A stretch of 64,000 nt of DNA from JADGHE01 sp035716025 (GCA_035716025.1 DASTKH010000016.1:79661-143660); one strand, 5' to 3'; positions 1 to 9,223 are shown, counted from the first letter of the stretch. Made by a program: numbers and translations. The notes: generated by a model from the sequence alone, not told the origin.

Positions 1-802
1 CCTGGGCGCGGCGCGACCACATCGTGCGCTTGATGCGGGCGCGACCCTTGAGCGTGTCGAGGGCGCGTTTCACCAGCGCAGGCTCGGCAAGCTTGCGCAT
101 GCCGACTGCGGCAACCTTGGTGGTCGGCACCCGCAGAGTCATCTTGTCCTTGGCAAACGAGATCACGAAGAGTTCGAGCTTGTAGCCGGCAACCTCCTGC
201 TCCTCGATCGCCATGATCTGACCGACCCCGTGCGAGGGGTAGACAATGAATTCGTTGGTCCGGAACCCCTGCCGCTGGTTCGTCTTCTTGGCGGCCGCCG
301 GCTCTTCGGCGGGCTTCTTCACAACCTGCTCGGGCGCCTTTTTCGACGGCTCTGAAAGCTTGCGGGTCTGCTCGGGCACCTTCTTCGGCGCGTCGGCAGG
401 CTTGTGCATCGCCTCAGCAGCCTTCTTGGCGGGGGCGGTGGGCTTGGAGGTCAATTCGACGGCCTTGCGCAGGTGTTCGGACGGCTTGCGCCCGTGTTGC
501 GTTGCGGCTGCCTTCTTGACGGTTTCGTGGGCCTTGCGGGTCTCGGCCTTCTTGGCGCCCGCATGCGCGGCGGTTTTGTTGCTCTTGGCCGCCTGGGCAG
601 GCTTCTTGGAGGTCATGCGCGGCTTGGCTCCTTGTTTCACTCTTTCGCTCGGGGCCTTGGTCTTGGCCCCCGTCCGGCGGACGGAGGCGGGTTTCGTCCG
701 CCCGGAACGCTTGGCGGACGTCTTTGAAGAGGAGGATTTCGCGACACGCCGGCTGAGGCCGGCCCTACGCTTCTTGACGGTCTGACGCGATTTGGCAGCC
801 AC
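1..802 (-). CDS. carD: CarD family transcriptional regulator (3' end cut by window edge)
   Basis: CarD proteins bind RNA polymerase beta and stabilise the open complex at rRNA and other promoters. The conserved CarD/TRCF-type module is readable from about base 270 leftwards (FIVYPSHGVGQIMAIEEQEV, then TLRVPTTKVAAVGMRKL) and runs off the window at base 1, so the C-terminal helical domain is largely missing. The first 170 or so residues are a low-complexity extension of Lys, Ala and Pro, as in many rhizobial CarD proteins. I took the GTG at 802 because the basic frame stays open to it. An ATG at 616, preceded by AAGGAG 11 bases upstream, would give a shorter extension and is a real alternative. 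It lies downstream of fdxA on the same strand with about 210 bases between. The family call is secure; the start is not. Confidence 0.85.
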   Translation of the reverse strand, partial: MAAKSRQTVKKRRAGLSRRVAKSSSSKTSAKRSGRTKPASVRRTGAKTKAPSERVKQGAKPRMTSKKPAQAAKSNKTAAHAGAKKAETRKAHETVKKAAATQHGRKPSEHLRKAVELTSKPTAPAKKAAEAMHKPADAPKKVPEQTRKLSEPSKKAPEQVVKKPAEEPAAAKKTNQRQGFRTNEFIVYPSHGVGQIMAIEEQEVAGYKLELFVISFAKDKMTLRVPTTKVAAVGMRKLAEPALVKRALDTLKGRARIKRTMWSRRAQ

Positions 803-1012
803 AGCTCGCGCGTGGAACTCACGCCCTCTACAAAACAATTACAGGGAGCGGCCCGTAAAACACGGCTCCCACGCGGGGGAGCGGAAAGGGTCGCCAATTG
901 GTCATATAAGTTTAACCTATCACAAATCCAGGACGATTCATAGCTTTTCGGCGTCGTGCGACTGTCGAAAGCGGGGCATAAGCCGGATTTTCCCCTTGGC
1001 GGTTAACGGGTC

Positions 1013-1351
1013 TCAGTCACCCTCTCCCGGATTCGGCGAAAAATGCTGTGCAAACTTGTCCGCAACGCCGTCCCATTCCTTGGCATCCGGCGGCGGCTCG
1101 CGCTTGCGCGTGATATTGGGCCAAAGCTTTGAGAAATCCGCGTTCAGTTTCAACCACTTCTCCAATCCCGGCTCGGTGTCGGGCTTGATCGCTTCGGCGG
1201 GGCATTCGGGTTCGCAGACACCGCAATCGATGCACTCGTCGGGGTGGATGACGAGCATATTCTCGCCTTCATAAAAGCAGTCGACCGGACAGACCTCCAC
1301 GCAGTCCATGTATTTGCACTTGATACAGTTTTCGACCACAACATACGTCAT
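1013..1351 (-). CDS. fdxA: 7Fe ferredoxin FdxA
   Basis: This is a 112-residue seven-iron ferredoxin, a soluble electron carrier with one 3Fe-4S and one 4Fe-4S cluster. The first cluster motif is CIKCKYMDCVEVCPVDCF at residues 9-26 and the second is CIDCGVCEPECP at about 40-51. The C-terminal 50 residues form the extension usual for alphaproteobacterial FdxA. The ATG at 1351 starts directly at MTYVVVENC, the expected N terminus. It lies about 100 bases downstream of the S4-domain gene and upstream of carD on the same strand. The order helicase, S4 protein, fdxA, carD is a familiar rhizobial arrangement, which supports all four calls. The electron donor and acceptor cannot be told from the sequence. 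Confidence 0.95.
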   Translation of the reverse strand: MTYVVVENCIKCKYMDCVEVCPVDCFYEGENMLVIHPDECIDCGVCEPECPAEAIKPDTEPGLEKWLKLNADFSKLWPNITRKREPPPDAKEWDGVADKFAQHFSPNPGEGD

Positions 1352-1447
1352 CGCGAGGGCTCGTCGGTGCGGAGGGAAGGCGGCGGCTGCTGCCGTCCGG
1401 TTCGCCTATCCCAAGGCTTGCGGGGACGCAAGGCGCGCGCTTCGGCA

Positions 1448-1732
1448 TCAGGAATCGGCGTCCGTCGCCGTTTCGCCATCCAGCGCTTCATATAGGGTTG
1501 CCGCGTCGCTCGCGGACCCACGCCGCTCCGTGAAATTCGTAACCCGCATGACGCGAACCCGACGGTCGAGCGCAACCGTCAGGATGTCTCCCACGCGGAC
1601 GGCGCGGCTTGCGGCCGAAACGCGCGCCCCGTTGAGGCGCACATAACCGCGTTCGGCCAATGCGGCCGCAGCGGTCCGGGTCCGCACGATCCGCGCGTGC
1701 CAGAGCCATTTGTCGATGCGCTGGCGGTCCAA
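1448..1732 (-). CDS. S4-domain RNA-binding protein, Hsp15-like
   Basis: About 94 residues carrying one S4 RNA-binding domain at the N terminus (RIDKWLWHARIVRTRT, then RGYVRLNG), the hallmark of the HslR/Hsp15 group that binds stalled 50S subunits carrying nascent tRNA in E. coli. The frame remains open further upstream, but the preceding helicase stops at 1750. A TTG at 1732, preceded by AGGAGG just after the helicase stop and by GAGG nearer the start, places the S4 domain right at the N terminus as in the family. The start is inferred. Downstream of the S4 domain the protein is short and basic. Its tight coupling to the helicase gene suggests a joint role in RNA or ribosome metabolism, but this is inference. 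Confidence 0.82.
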   Translation of the reverse strand: MDRQRIDKWLWHARIVRTRTAAAALAERGYVRLNGARVSAASRAVRVGDILTVALDRRVRVMRVTNFTERRGSASDAATLYEALDGETATDADS

Positions 1733-1749
1733 TGGCCTCGTCCCGCCTC

Positions 1750-4700
1750 CTATCGCTTGCTGTTTGCTTCGAGTTGAGCCTTCAGGGCGGCGAGTTTTGC
1801 AAAAGGCGAATCCGGATCCGGTTCTTTGTCCCGCCGCTCCCGCGGAAGATGCTGGCGCCATTCTTGGCGTTCATCGCGACCGCGTCCCGGGCGCGGCGGC
1901 CGGCCGGCGCGCTCGCCGTCTGGACGTTCGCCGCGGCTCTTTGCGGCGGACTTGCCTCCCCGCTCGCGGTTCGGCTCGCGCGCACGGTCCCGGGCCGCGC
2001 CGCGTTCGCCCTGCGCCTTCTGGCGGGGCATCGTGTCGGGCGTTTGCCCCGGCGCCGGGGCGGTGTCGGCCGGCGAGCCGGCCGCCGCTTCCGCCTTTGC
2101 GGGGCGCGGTGCCCGGTCGGGCCTGCCGCGCGGAGGCCGGGCCCGATGTTGGCGCCGATCCTCGAACCGCACGGGGCGCCAGACCTCGATCATGTCCGGT
2201 TCGGCCGAGGCGGGCGCCGCCTCAGCCATCGTTGCCGGGGCCGGAATGGCCGCGGTCGTTCCCGCGGGTGCGGCTTCCTCGTTCGCGGCCGTAACCGGCA
2301 ATGCGGGGGGTGTCGCCGCGGGCGCGGGGCCTTCGACTTCCGGCGTCGGCGACGTTTCCGGGGACGCCTCTTGGACGGGCGGCGCGATGGCCTCGGCCGG
2401 GGATTCGGCGGGCGCGTCGGATGTTCCGGTCTCGGCCTGCGCCTGGGCGTCGCTTGCCGGTGCCGCGGCGGAGGGGGTCGGCTCGGCCGGCTTCGGCCGT
2501 TTCTCCATACGATAGCCGAGCGATCGAAGGATGGAGGCGAAATCCTCGCCCGACGAGCCGACCAGCGAGGTCATCGTGCCGGTCACCGTGAAGCCCGTCC
2601 CGTCCACCGCGCCGGGCGGCTTCTCGCCGGGGGAGGCGGGCCGCCACGCCAACGCCGGGCGGATCGTGTCGGCCAGCCGCTCCAGAATGTCGACCCGAAC
2701 GGCGCGTTCGCCGCACACGCGATAGCCGGCTGTTCGATAGAGCGCCTTCGAGATGCTCTTGTCGACGGCAAGCGAAGTGCGGCCGCTCGCCGTGAGATGC
2801 GGCAGCTCGTCGATCCCCTTCAGCTCCGTGTCATTCTGCTTCAGCGCCCAGAGCTGCAGGGCGAGGAGGCGCGGCGCCGGCTTCAGCAAGGTCGGGATGT
2901 AGACATGGTAGGCGCCAAACCGCACGCCGTATTTGCGCAAATTTGCCCGCGCGGTCTGGTCGAGACCCTTGACCGCCTCGGCGACCTTCTGCCGTTCGAG
3001 CACGCCGAGCGCTTCCGCGAGCTGGAAGGCGATGCCGCGGGCCATGCCGGTGACATCCTCGGCGGCTTCGAGGGTCAGCAACGGGCCGAGCAGCTTCTCG
3101 ATATGCGCCTTGATCCACAGATCGAGCCGCGCCTGCACGGTTTCCCGTTCGGCGCCGGTGAGATGCTCGTCGGCGAGAATGCGCACGCGCGGTTTCAGGA
3201 CGTGGTCGCCGGCTGTGAGCTTGCCGACGGCATCGCCGAGCCAGCGGATGGTGCCGTCGGAGGCGAGCAAGAACTGTTCGTCCGGCGCGGCGCCGAGCCG
3301 GACGGAGCGTGCGTTGATTTCTCCGGAAAGCGCCTTCTGGGCGGCCGCCCGCAGCGCTTTCGCTTCCGGGCCGGCCGCGCTTGCATCGGCGGCAAAGCGG
3401 AAGCCTTCAAGCCGCCCCAGAAGGTGACCTTCAACGGTGACTTCGCCGATCTTCGAAATTTCCGTTTCGAGCATCGCGTTTTCTCTAAGCCGTCGCATCA
3501 GGACGCTGGTGCGCCGGTCCACGAACCGATGCAGCAGCCGCTCGTGCAGGGCATCCGATAGCTTGTCCTCTACGCCGCGTGTGACGGCCTGCCAGTGTTC
3601 CGGGTCATCCAGCCAGTCGGGCCGGTTGGCCGCAAAAGTCCACGTTCTGATATGGGCGATACGAGTCGACAAGGTGTCGATGTCGCCATCAGTGCGATCC
3701 GCGAACGCGACCTGGCGCTCGAACCAGTCCGTCGGGATCGTACCCCTCCGCATCAAGAATCTATAGAGGGTAATCACCAGTTCGGCATGGGCCGAAGGCG
3801 AAATTTTTCGATAGTCCGGAAGCTGGCAAACGTCCCACAGCCGCGCGACGGCGGCACTGCCGTGCGCGAGGTCCCTCACCTCCTCGTCTCGCGCGGCATG
3901 CTCGAGCACGCGAATGTCCTCCGCGACAGGCGCGCGCGTAAGGCCGGGCATTGACGGGGCATCGGCAAGTGAGGCCTGCAGGGCGCCGAGCGACGACGTA
4001 TCGAGCGTTGCGTTCCTCCACTGCAACACCTTGAGGGGCTCGAAACTGTGACTTTCGAGCGCCTGCACGAGCTCGGGCTCGAAGGGTTCGCAGCGGCCGG
4101 TCGTGCCGAACGTGCCGTCACGCGTAGCGCGGCCGGCGCGCCCGGCGATCTGCGCGAATTCGGCGGGTGTCAGCCGACGAAACTGATAGCCATCGAACTT
4201 GCGCTCGGCCGCAAAGGCGACGTGATCGACGTCGAGGTTGAGGCCCATGCCGATGGCATCCGTTGCGACGAGATAATCCACCTCGCCGGCCTGATAGAGC
4301 GCCACCTGCGCATTGCGGGTACGGGGAGACAGCGAGCCCAGCACCACCGCGGCGCCACCGCGCTGGCGGCGGATCAGTTCGGCGATGGCGTAGACCTCGT
4401 CGGCCGAGAAGGTGACGATCGCCGTGCGGCGCGGCAGGCGGGTGAGCTTGCGGTCGCCGACATGCGTGAGCTGCGAAAGGCGCGGGCGACTCAGAATGTG
4501 CGCGCCGGGAAGCAGCTTTTCGACCATGGGACGGACCGTCTGCGCCCCGAGCACCAACGTTTCCTCGCGCCCGCGCCAGTTGAGCATTCGGTCCGTGAAG
4601 ACGTGCCCGCGCTCGAGATCGGCCCCAAGCTGGATCTCGTCGATGGCGACGAACGCCACGTCGATGTCGCGCGGCATGGCCTCAACGGTCGAAACCCAGA

Positions 4701-4959
4701 AGCGCGGATGCGAGGGCTTGATCTTCTCCTCGCCCGTCACGAGGGCGACCTGTTCGGCTCCGACCCGTTCGACGATGCGATTGTAGACTTCGCGCGCCAG
4801 CAGGCGCAGCGGCAAGCCGATCATCCCGCTCGAATGCGCCAGCATTCGCTCGATCGCGAGATGGGTCTTTCCGGTGTTGGTCGGTCCCAACACGGCGGTG
4901 ACCCCGGTTCCTGCCAAGGCACCGGATCGGTTCATGCGGGACGAGAAGGAAAGCGGCAT
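1750..4959 (-). CDS. SUV3/MgpS-like superfamily 2 helicase
   Basis: A 1069-residue ATP-dependent helicase related to mitochondrial SUV3 and to the rhizobial proteins called MgpS. Visible motifs are Walker A GPTNTGKTH (25-33), the DEIQ box (107-110), VATDAIGMGLNL (231-242) and QIAGRAGRATRDG (270-282, motif VI). From about residue 785 the chain becomes a long Ala/Pro/Glu-rich then Arg/Lys-rich segment of nearly 300 residues ending in EANSKR; it is predicted disordered and may bind nucleic acid. SUV3 relatives unwind RNA with a partner ribonuclease; whether that holds here is inference. The ATG at 4959 gives MPLSFSSRMNRSG; a second Met at residue 9 is possible. It is the first gene of the leftward run helicase, S4, fdxA, carD. 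Confidence 0.9.
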   Translation of the reverse strand: MPLSFSSRMNRSGALAGTGVTAVLGPTNTGKTHLAIERMLAHSSGMIGLPLRLLAREVYNRIVERVGAEQVALVTGEEKIKPSHPRFWVSTVEAMPRDIDVAFVAIDEIQLGADLERGHVFTDRMLNWRGREETLVLGAQTVRPMVEKLLPGAHILSRPRLSQLTHVGDRKLTRLPRRTAIVTFSADEVYAIAELIRRQRGGAAVVLGSLSPRTRNAQVALYQAGEVDYLVATDAIGMGLNLDVDHVAFAAERKFDGYQFRRLTPAEFAQIAGRAGRATRDGTFGTTGRCEPFEPELVQALESHSFEPLKVLQWRNATLDTSSLGALQASLADAPSMPGLTRAPVAEDIRVLEHAARDEEVRDLAHGSAAVARLWDVCQLPDYRKISPSAHAELVITLYRFLMRRGTIPTDWFERQVAFADRTDGDIDTLSTRIAHIRTWTFAANRPDWLDDPEHWQAVTRGVEDKLSDALHERLLHRFVDRRTSVLMRRLRENAMLETEISKIGEVTVEGHLLGRLEGFRFAADASAAGPEAKALRAAAQKALSGEINARSVRLGAAPDEQFLLASDGTIRWLGDAVGKLTAGDHVLKPRVRILADEHLTGAERETVQARLDLWIKAHIEKLLGPLLTLEAAEDVTGMARGIAFQLAEALGVLERQKVAEAVKGLDQTARANLRKYGVRFGAYHVYIPTLLKPAPRLLALQLWALKQNDTELKGIDELPHLTASGRTSLAVDKSISKALYRTAGYRVCGERAVRVDILERLADTIRPALAWRPASPGEKPPGAVDGTGFTVTGTMTSLVGSSGEDFASILRSLGYRMEKRPKPAEPTPSAAAPASDAQAQAETGTSDAPAESPAEAIAPPVQEASPETSPTPEVEGPAPAATPPALPVTAANEEAAPAGTTAAIPAPATMAEAAPASAEPDMIEVWRPVRFEDRRQHRARPPRGRPDRAPRPAKAEAAAGSPADTAPAPGQTPDTMPRQKAQGERGAARDRAREPNRERGGKSAAKSRGERPDGERAGRPPRPGRGRDERQEWRQHLPRERRDKEPDPDSPFAKLAALKAQLEANSKR

Positions 4960-5388
4960 CGAGTCGTGATCTAATGGCCGACCGGAGGGGCGGTCCTAAG
5001 TTGGGTTTCGGCCCCATGCGGCGGGCAAGCCCCATACCGCAAGCCAAGCCATGCCGCGGAGGAGAGCCCCGCTCAGGACCGGTGAAGCGGCCGCAAACAG
5101 CCGTGGAGGCGCCAAGTCGGGTTTCCTTCTGTGCCAGATTGCGACAGCGTCGGCGGTTCGCCTTAGGGAACGGAACGAGTCTCGAACGAATCGCGGCCGA
5201 ATCGCAGACCGGGGCCGTTTCGAGCTTGGTTGGCGCTCATATAGAGCGGCTTTCCCAGAAATACACCACATCCTGTGCCATTGAGCCGCGCCGCGGTCAT
5301 CACCCGGCGGCCCGGCTCGCGCACAGCGGATTGATGAGCCTCTCGCAAGAGTCAAGCCGTTCGTGCGGATGGCTTTCGCGCACGAACC
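4960..5388. other. Intergenic region upstream of the helicase
   Basis: This 429-base stretch holds no convincing gene; the short open frames in it have no recognisable motif and no ribosome site. It contains the hairpin listed at 5359-5387 and presumably the helicase promoter reading left. I could not identify a good -35/-10 pair. TTGACT on the minus strand at 5355-5350 has no matching -10. Confidence 0.5.
5359..5387 (-). terminator. Hairpin directly after the DUF3108 gene
   Basis: A perfect 9-bp inverted repeat, GTTCGTGCG at 5359-5367 and CGCACGAAC at 5379-5387 with an 11-base loop, begins two bases past the DUF3108 stop codon. It is placed as a transcription terminator, but no run of T follows on the minus strand, so it may be Rho-assisted or a 3'-end stabiliser. 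Confidence 0.5.
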
Positions 5389-6246
5389 TCATTGCACCCG
5401 CGCTCCGAGCGAACCCGCACGGGCCGCCCCGTTGCTGACGACGAAGCGGGTCGCCTCGAGAACGCCGGGGCCGAGTGGGGTCGGAACGAACAGGCGATAG
5501 ACGCCGAGAAAAGGCGTGCCGCGGATCGGCACGAACCAGATCTCCATCTCGCGGTTCTCCCGCAGGTACCGGATCGCATATTTGTCCTTCTTGTGCCCGC
5601 TGATCGGCTCGAACCGCACACTGCAGACGACGGCCGGGCCTGCATAGCCGTCGGTCCGCACCGTCGCCTGCCGTTTGTACGAGAGTTCGAGGTCGAAACG
5701 CAGGCGACCGTCGAAGATCGGCATTTTCTGGTTGCAAGCTTCCGGCCCGACGCCGCCTTCGCCGGCAGCGGGAACGATGCTGGCGCTGAGCGGGTCGATC
5801 ACGCCGCGTTTGTGCGCGTCCACTAGGCGCACCATTTCGGGGTCCGGCTCGACCGGCGGTTCCACACCGAGCTGTTTCACGGTGCCGCGCGCAAGGGCCA
5901 TTTTGACGATCTGCAGCTTCTTGGTGCGGATCGTGTGCGCATAGCTCGTCGCCATCAGCCTTTTGCCGCTGATCGCGCCCTGCGCCGCGACCTCCCCGGC
6001 GCCGCCCCCCAGCACGCGCATGAGGCCGACCGTGTGTCCGTTGCCGGACATGCTATACTGATGGCGATCGATTTCGAGCACCATGTCTCCGGTGCCGATC
6101 GTAAGTCCCGAGAGGGTCGCGCGGTACTTCGCCTCGAGCCTTTCTTCCGCGCGCCCGTCCGCTCCCCCCGTCGCCGCGACGAGGGCCATCGCCCAGGCGA
6201 TCGCCGGGATCAGCCTGCGCCAAGCGCGCCGGGGCGAGAGCACCAT
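5389..6246 (-). CDS. DUF3108 domain-containing exported protein
   Basis: About 285 residues with an N-terminal signal sequence (basic MVLSPRRAWRR, hydrophobic stretch AIAWAMALVAATGGA) followed by a DUF3108 domain. Recognisable parts are YRATLSGLTIGTGDM near the start and FDGRLRFDLELSYKR in the middle, with the usual beta-rich pattern. The function of the family is not established; it is predicted to be periplasmic or outer-membrane associated. The ATG at 6246 has AAGG eight bases upstream and is preferred over a GTG at 6255. It is divergent from rpmB, a neighbourhood commonly seen in Rhizobiales. Two cysteines, in EACNQ and AVVCSV, could form a disulfide. Confidence 0.85.
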   Translation of the reverse strand: MVLSPRRAWRRLIPAIAWAMALVAATGGADGRAEERLEAKYRATLSGLTIGTGDMVLEIDRHQYSMSGNGHTVGLMRVLGGGAGEVAAQGAISGKRLMATSYAHTIRTKKLQIVKMALARGTVKQLGVEPPVEPDPEMVRLVDAHKRGVIDPLSASIVPAAGEGGVGPEACNQKMPIFDGRLRFDLELSYKRQATVRTDGYAGPAVVCSVRFEPISGHKKDKYAIRYLRENREMEIWFVPIRGTPFLGVYRLFVPTPLGPGVLEATRFVVSNGAARAGSLGARVQ

Positions 6247-6426
6247 TGATCGCACCTTACATGTCGTGGGCCACGCGCGCGCTCAGGCTGCACGATCGCA
6301 GGCGCGGACGCAAATGGCCGCCTGCCCGCGCGTTTGCCGAGCCGTGCCCGCTCTATGCCGCGCGGAATGCGTCGAATATGTGGTTTGGCAAGACCCTGCG
6401 CGACCGGTCCCGGGCCGGACAGCGCC

Positions 6427-6456
6427 TTGACGGCGCGTGCCGCAAGCCGCTATAGG
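6427..6456 (+). promoter_or_regulatory. Probable sigma-70 promoter of rpmB
   Basis: TTGACG at 6427-6432 and TATAGG at 6451-6456 are separated by 18 bases, a good housekeeping-type promoter. The expected start near 6463 gives a leader of about 90 bases. The leader contains a small hairpin, GCGCC (6494-6498) with GGCGC (6505-6509), followed by a T-rich stretch ATTGTTTGTTTTG. Confidence 0.6.
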
Positions 6457-6552
6457 TCCGCGCCAATTCCCCGCTCGCGTGCCTTGGACGGAAGCGCCGC
6501 CTTTGGCGCATTGTTTGTTTTGAGCGCGCGGCCCGAAAACAGAGGGTGCCCG

Positions 6553-6846
6553 ATGTCGCGCCGATGCGAACTGACCGGCAAGGCCGCGCTGACCGGCCAT
6601 TTGGTGAGCCATTCGAACCGCAAGACAAAGCGTCGGTTCCTGCCGAATCTGTGCAATGTGACGTTCCTGTCCGAGGCGCTCGGCCGCAGCTTCCGCCTGC
6701 GGGTCTCGGCCAATGCGCTCAAGAGCGTGGATCACCGCGGCGGGTTCGATGCCTTTCTCGCCAAGGCGAAGGACGAGGAACTCTCCCCGCGGGCGCTCGA
6801 GATCAAGCGGCAGATCGTCAAGAAGACGGCCGAGCAAGCCGCGTGA
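6553..6846 (+). CDS. rpmB: 50S ribosomal protein L28
   Basis: A 97-residue protein starting MSRRCELTGK, the classic L28 N terminus, followed by HSNRKTKRRFLPNL and LRVSANALKSVDHRGG, which match alphaproteobacterial L28 throughout. It is a structural component of the large ribosomal subunit. The ATG at 6553 is chosen because it starts exactly at the family N terminus; GAGGG lies a few bases upstream. The frame is open further upstream but that part is untranslated leader. It is transcribed alone, divergent from the DUF3108 gene and convergent with the penicillin-binding protein gene. The single-cysteine form, without the CXXC zinc pairs, is usual for this group. Confidence 0.97.
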   Translation: MSRRCELTGKAALTGHLVSHSNRKTKRRFLPNLCNVTFLSEALGRSFRLRVSANALKSVDHRGGFDAFLAKAKDEELSPRALEIKRQIVKKTAEQAA

Positions 6847-6894
6847 CATCGCCCTCCTGATCGAGGCGGCGCCGGCCGCGCGATCGAAGCGGTT

Positions 6895-9090
6895 TCAGCG
6901 GCGGCCGAATACCTTTTCGAGAAGCCAGCGATCGAGCGACATGCCGGCATCGGCTGAGACGGGTCGGCCGGACTCGTCGGCCGGTACCGCGGGAGCGCTG
7001 GCGATGACGGCCGGGGGCGGGGCGGGCGCGATGGACGGCGTGCGGCCGCTGACGCCCGGCAGCGAGGCGGGCGGCACGCCCTGGTGCGCCACCTTCATGA
7101 AACGGCTCCAGATTTCGACGGGCAGCCCGCCGCCGGTGGTCCGCCGGGTCGGCGAAGAGTCGTCATTGCCGAGCCAGACCCCGGTCACCAGATGGGCGGT
7201 GTAACCGACGAACCAGGCATCCCGGAAATCCTGGCTGGTGCCGGTCTTGCCGGCGGCCGGCCAGTTCGGAAGCTCGGCCTTGCGCGCGGTCCCGCTCAGT
7301 AGCGTTTCCTGCAGCATCGCGTTCATCATCGCCACATAGGCCGGGTCGACGACGCGACCGAGGCCCGGGGCCCCGCGCTGATACAGCGTGCGGCCGCTTG
7401 CCGTGCGCACGCGCTCGATCACGTGCGGGGAAATTGCGATGCCGCCGTTGGCGAAGGGCGCGAACGCGCCCACGAGTTCCAGGACTGAGACCTCCGAGGT
7501 GCCGAGGGCGATGGAGGCGTTGGGTTCAAGCTTCGAGGTGATGCCCAGCCGATGCGCGGTCTGCACCACGGTCTTCGGGCCGACCTCCAGGGCCAGCCGC
7601 ACCGCCACGGTGTTGAGCGACATCGCGAGCGCCTGGGTGAGCGTGACGGGACCGAAATATTCACGGCTGTAGTTTTCGGGCTGCCATCCGCGCACGTTGA
7701 TCGGGCGGTCCTCGCGCACCGTCTGCGGCGTGAGCCCGTGCTCCAGTGCCGCAAGATAGACAAAGACCTTGAAGGCCGAACCGGGCTGGCGCTTTGCCGA
7801 GACCGCGCGGTTGAACTGACTTTCCTCATAGTTGCGCCCGCCGACCAGGGCCCGCACCGCTCCGTCGGGCGTCATCGCGACAAGGGCGCCCTGACCGACC
7901 GCAAATTTCTGGCCCTTGCGGTCGAGCTCGTCGGTCAGCGCCTTCTCGGCGGCCGTCTGTAGGGCGGGGTCGATCGTGGTTTCGACCACGAGATCTTCAT
8001 CATAGCGCCCGATGAGATCGTCGAGAATGTCCATTACCCAATCGGCGACGTAGTTGGCCGATCCCCCGCCGGCCGCCTTGACGGCCCGCGCCGGGTGACG
8101 GGCGGCGGTCTTGGCCATGTCCGCGCTGATGAAACCCGCATCCTGCATGGCCGCGAGGACGAGTTGGGCACGCTGCGCCGCGCCGTGCGGATTGCGCGTC
8201 GGCGCAAGGCGCGACGGCGATTTCACGAGGCCGGCGAGCAGGGCGGCTTCGGACAGCGTGACGAAGCGGGCGGATTTTCCGAAATATCGCTGCGCGGCGG
8301 CTTCGACGCCATAGGCCCCGGCCCCGAAATAGACGCGGTTGAGATAGAGTTCGAGAATCTGATCCTTCGTGAACTTGTGCTCGAGCCACAGGGAGAGCAC
8401 AAGCTCCTGCAATTTCCGTTCGAGCGTCCGCTCCTGGGTCAGAAACAGATTCTTGGCGAGTTGTTGCGTCAGCGTGGAGCCGCCCTGCGAGACGCCGCGG
8501 TGCAGGATGTTGGCGACGAGGGCGCGGGCGATCCCGATCGGGTCGAGGCCGAAATGCTCGTAGAACCGCCGATCCTCGATCGCAAGGAACGCCTTCGGCA
8601 GGTAGGGGGGAAGGTCTCTCAGCGCGACGGCGGCCCCGCCCATTTCGCCGCGCGTTGCAAGCGGGCGCCCGTCAAGACCCACGACCTGCACGCTCGGCGG
8701 CCGCTTCGGCACTTCGAGCGACTGGATCGGCGGCAGGTGCACCGCAACCCATGCGACGAGCGCACCTGCACCGATGCCCGCCCACAGCATCAGCACCGCC
8801 GCCCAGTAAAGGAGCCTGCGCAGTGTCGGCCGCCGCGGGCCGCCGCCCCCGCGTGCCTTGCGCCGGCGGCGGTCGCGCTTTGCCGGTCGGGCCCGTCCGG
8901 CGCGGTCGTCGTTGGCCGCAACCCGTCGGCCGCCGCGCTTTGCTTCCGGCGGAGGCGGAGGCTCTTCGTCATCGAAGAGCGGCCCTCCGGCACGGTCGCG
9001 CGGGTCCGGGCGAAGATCGAGCCCGGGCGTCGGCGTGGCGTCGAAATTCGGCTCGCGGCGTTCGCCTATGGCTCTTCGCCCACCCCGCAT
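6895..9090 (-). CDS. Class A penicillin-binding protein (PBP1A-type)
   Basis: A 731-residue bifunctional peptidoglycan synthase with glycosyltransferase and transpeptidase activities, anchored in the inner membrane. An Arg-rich cytoplasmic tail (1-92) is followed by one membrane helix (about 95-117). The GT51 domain shows EDRRFYEHFG (172-181, catalytic Glu) and QGGSTLTQQ (202-210). The transpeptidase domain shows SAFK (438-441, acylated serine), SLN (491-493) and KTGT (615-618), so all three active-site motifs are intact. The C-terminal 60 residues are Pro/Ala-rich and end in WLLEKVFGRR. The start ATG at 9090 precedes the basic tail. It is a single leftward gene between rpmB (convergent) and glnD (same strand, 130 bases upstream). 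Confidence 0.93.
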   Translation of the reverse strand: MRGGRRAIGERREPNFDATPTPGLDLRPDPRDRAGGPLFDDEEPPPPPEAKRGGRRVAANDDRAGRARPAKRDRRRRKARGGGGPRRPTLRRLLYWAAVLMLWAGIGAGALVAWVAVHLPPIQSLEVPKRPPSVQVVGLDGRPLATRGEMGGAAVALRDLPPYLPKAFLAIEDRRFYEHFGLDPIGIARALVANILHRGVSQGGSTLTQQLAKNLFLTQERTLERKLQELVLSLWLEHKFTKDQILELYLNRVYFGAGAYGVEAAAQRYFGKSARFVTLSEAALLAGLVKSPSRLAPTRNPHGAAQRAQLVLAAMQDAGFISADMAKTAARHPARAVKAAGGGSANYVADWVMDILDDLIGRYDEDLVVETTIDPALQTAAEKALTDELDRKGQKFAVGQGALVAMTPDGAVRALVGGRNYEESQFNRAVSAKRQPGSAFKVFVYLAALEHGLTPQTVREDRPINVRGWQPENYSREYFGPVTLTQALAMSLNTVAVRLALEVGPKTVVQTAHRLGITSKLEPNASIALGTSEVSVLELVGAFAPFANGGIAISPHVIERVRTASGRTLYQRGAPGLGRVVDPAYVAMMNAMLQETLLSGTARKAELPNWPAAGKTGTSQDFRDAWFVGYTAHLVTGVWLGNDDSSPTRRTTGGGLPVEIWSRFMKVAHQGVPPASLPGVSGRTPSIAPAPPPAVIASAPAVPADESGRPVSADAGMSLDRWLLEKVFGRR

Positions 9091-9223
9091 TCGCTTCCCA
9101 CCGCTACCGGTCCCGCTCGTCCCCCGAACGTTGTGACACGCTAAATGCGGCGGTTTAAGGGGACATTAAGCGTGGCGCCGTGTGCGCCGGGTAGCATCAT
9201 GGGGCATCGCGCTGGCCGGGCAC

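Noticed and set aside
865..882. GCTCCC/GGGAGC hairpin between fdxA and carD as a terminator
   Set aside because: Only six pairs, no T-run, and the downstream gene is in the same direction, so chance in GC-rich DNA is likely.
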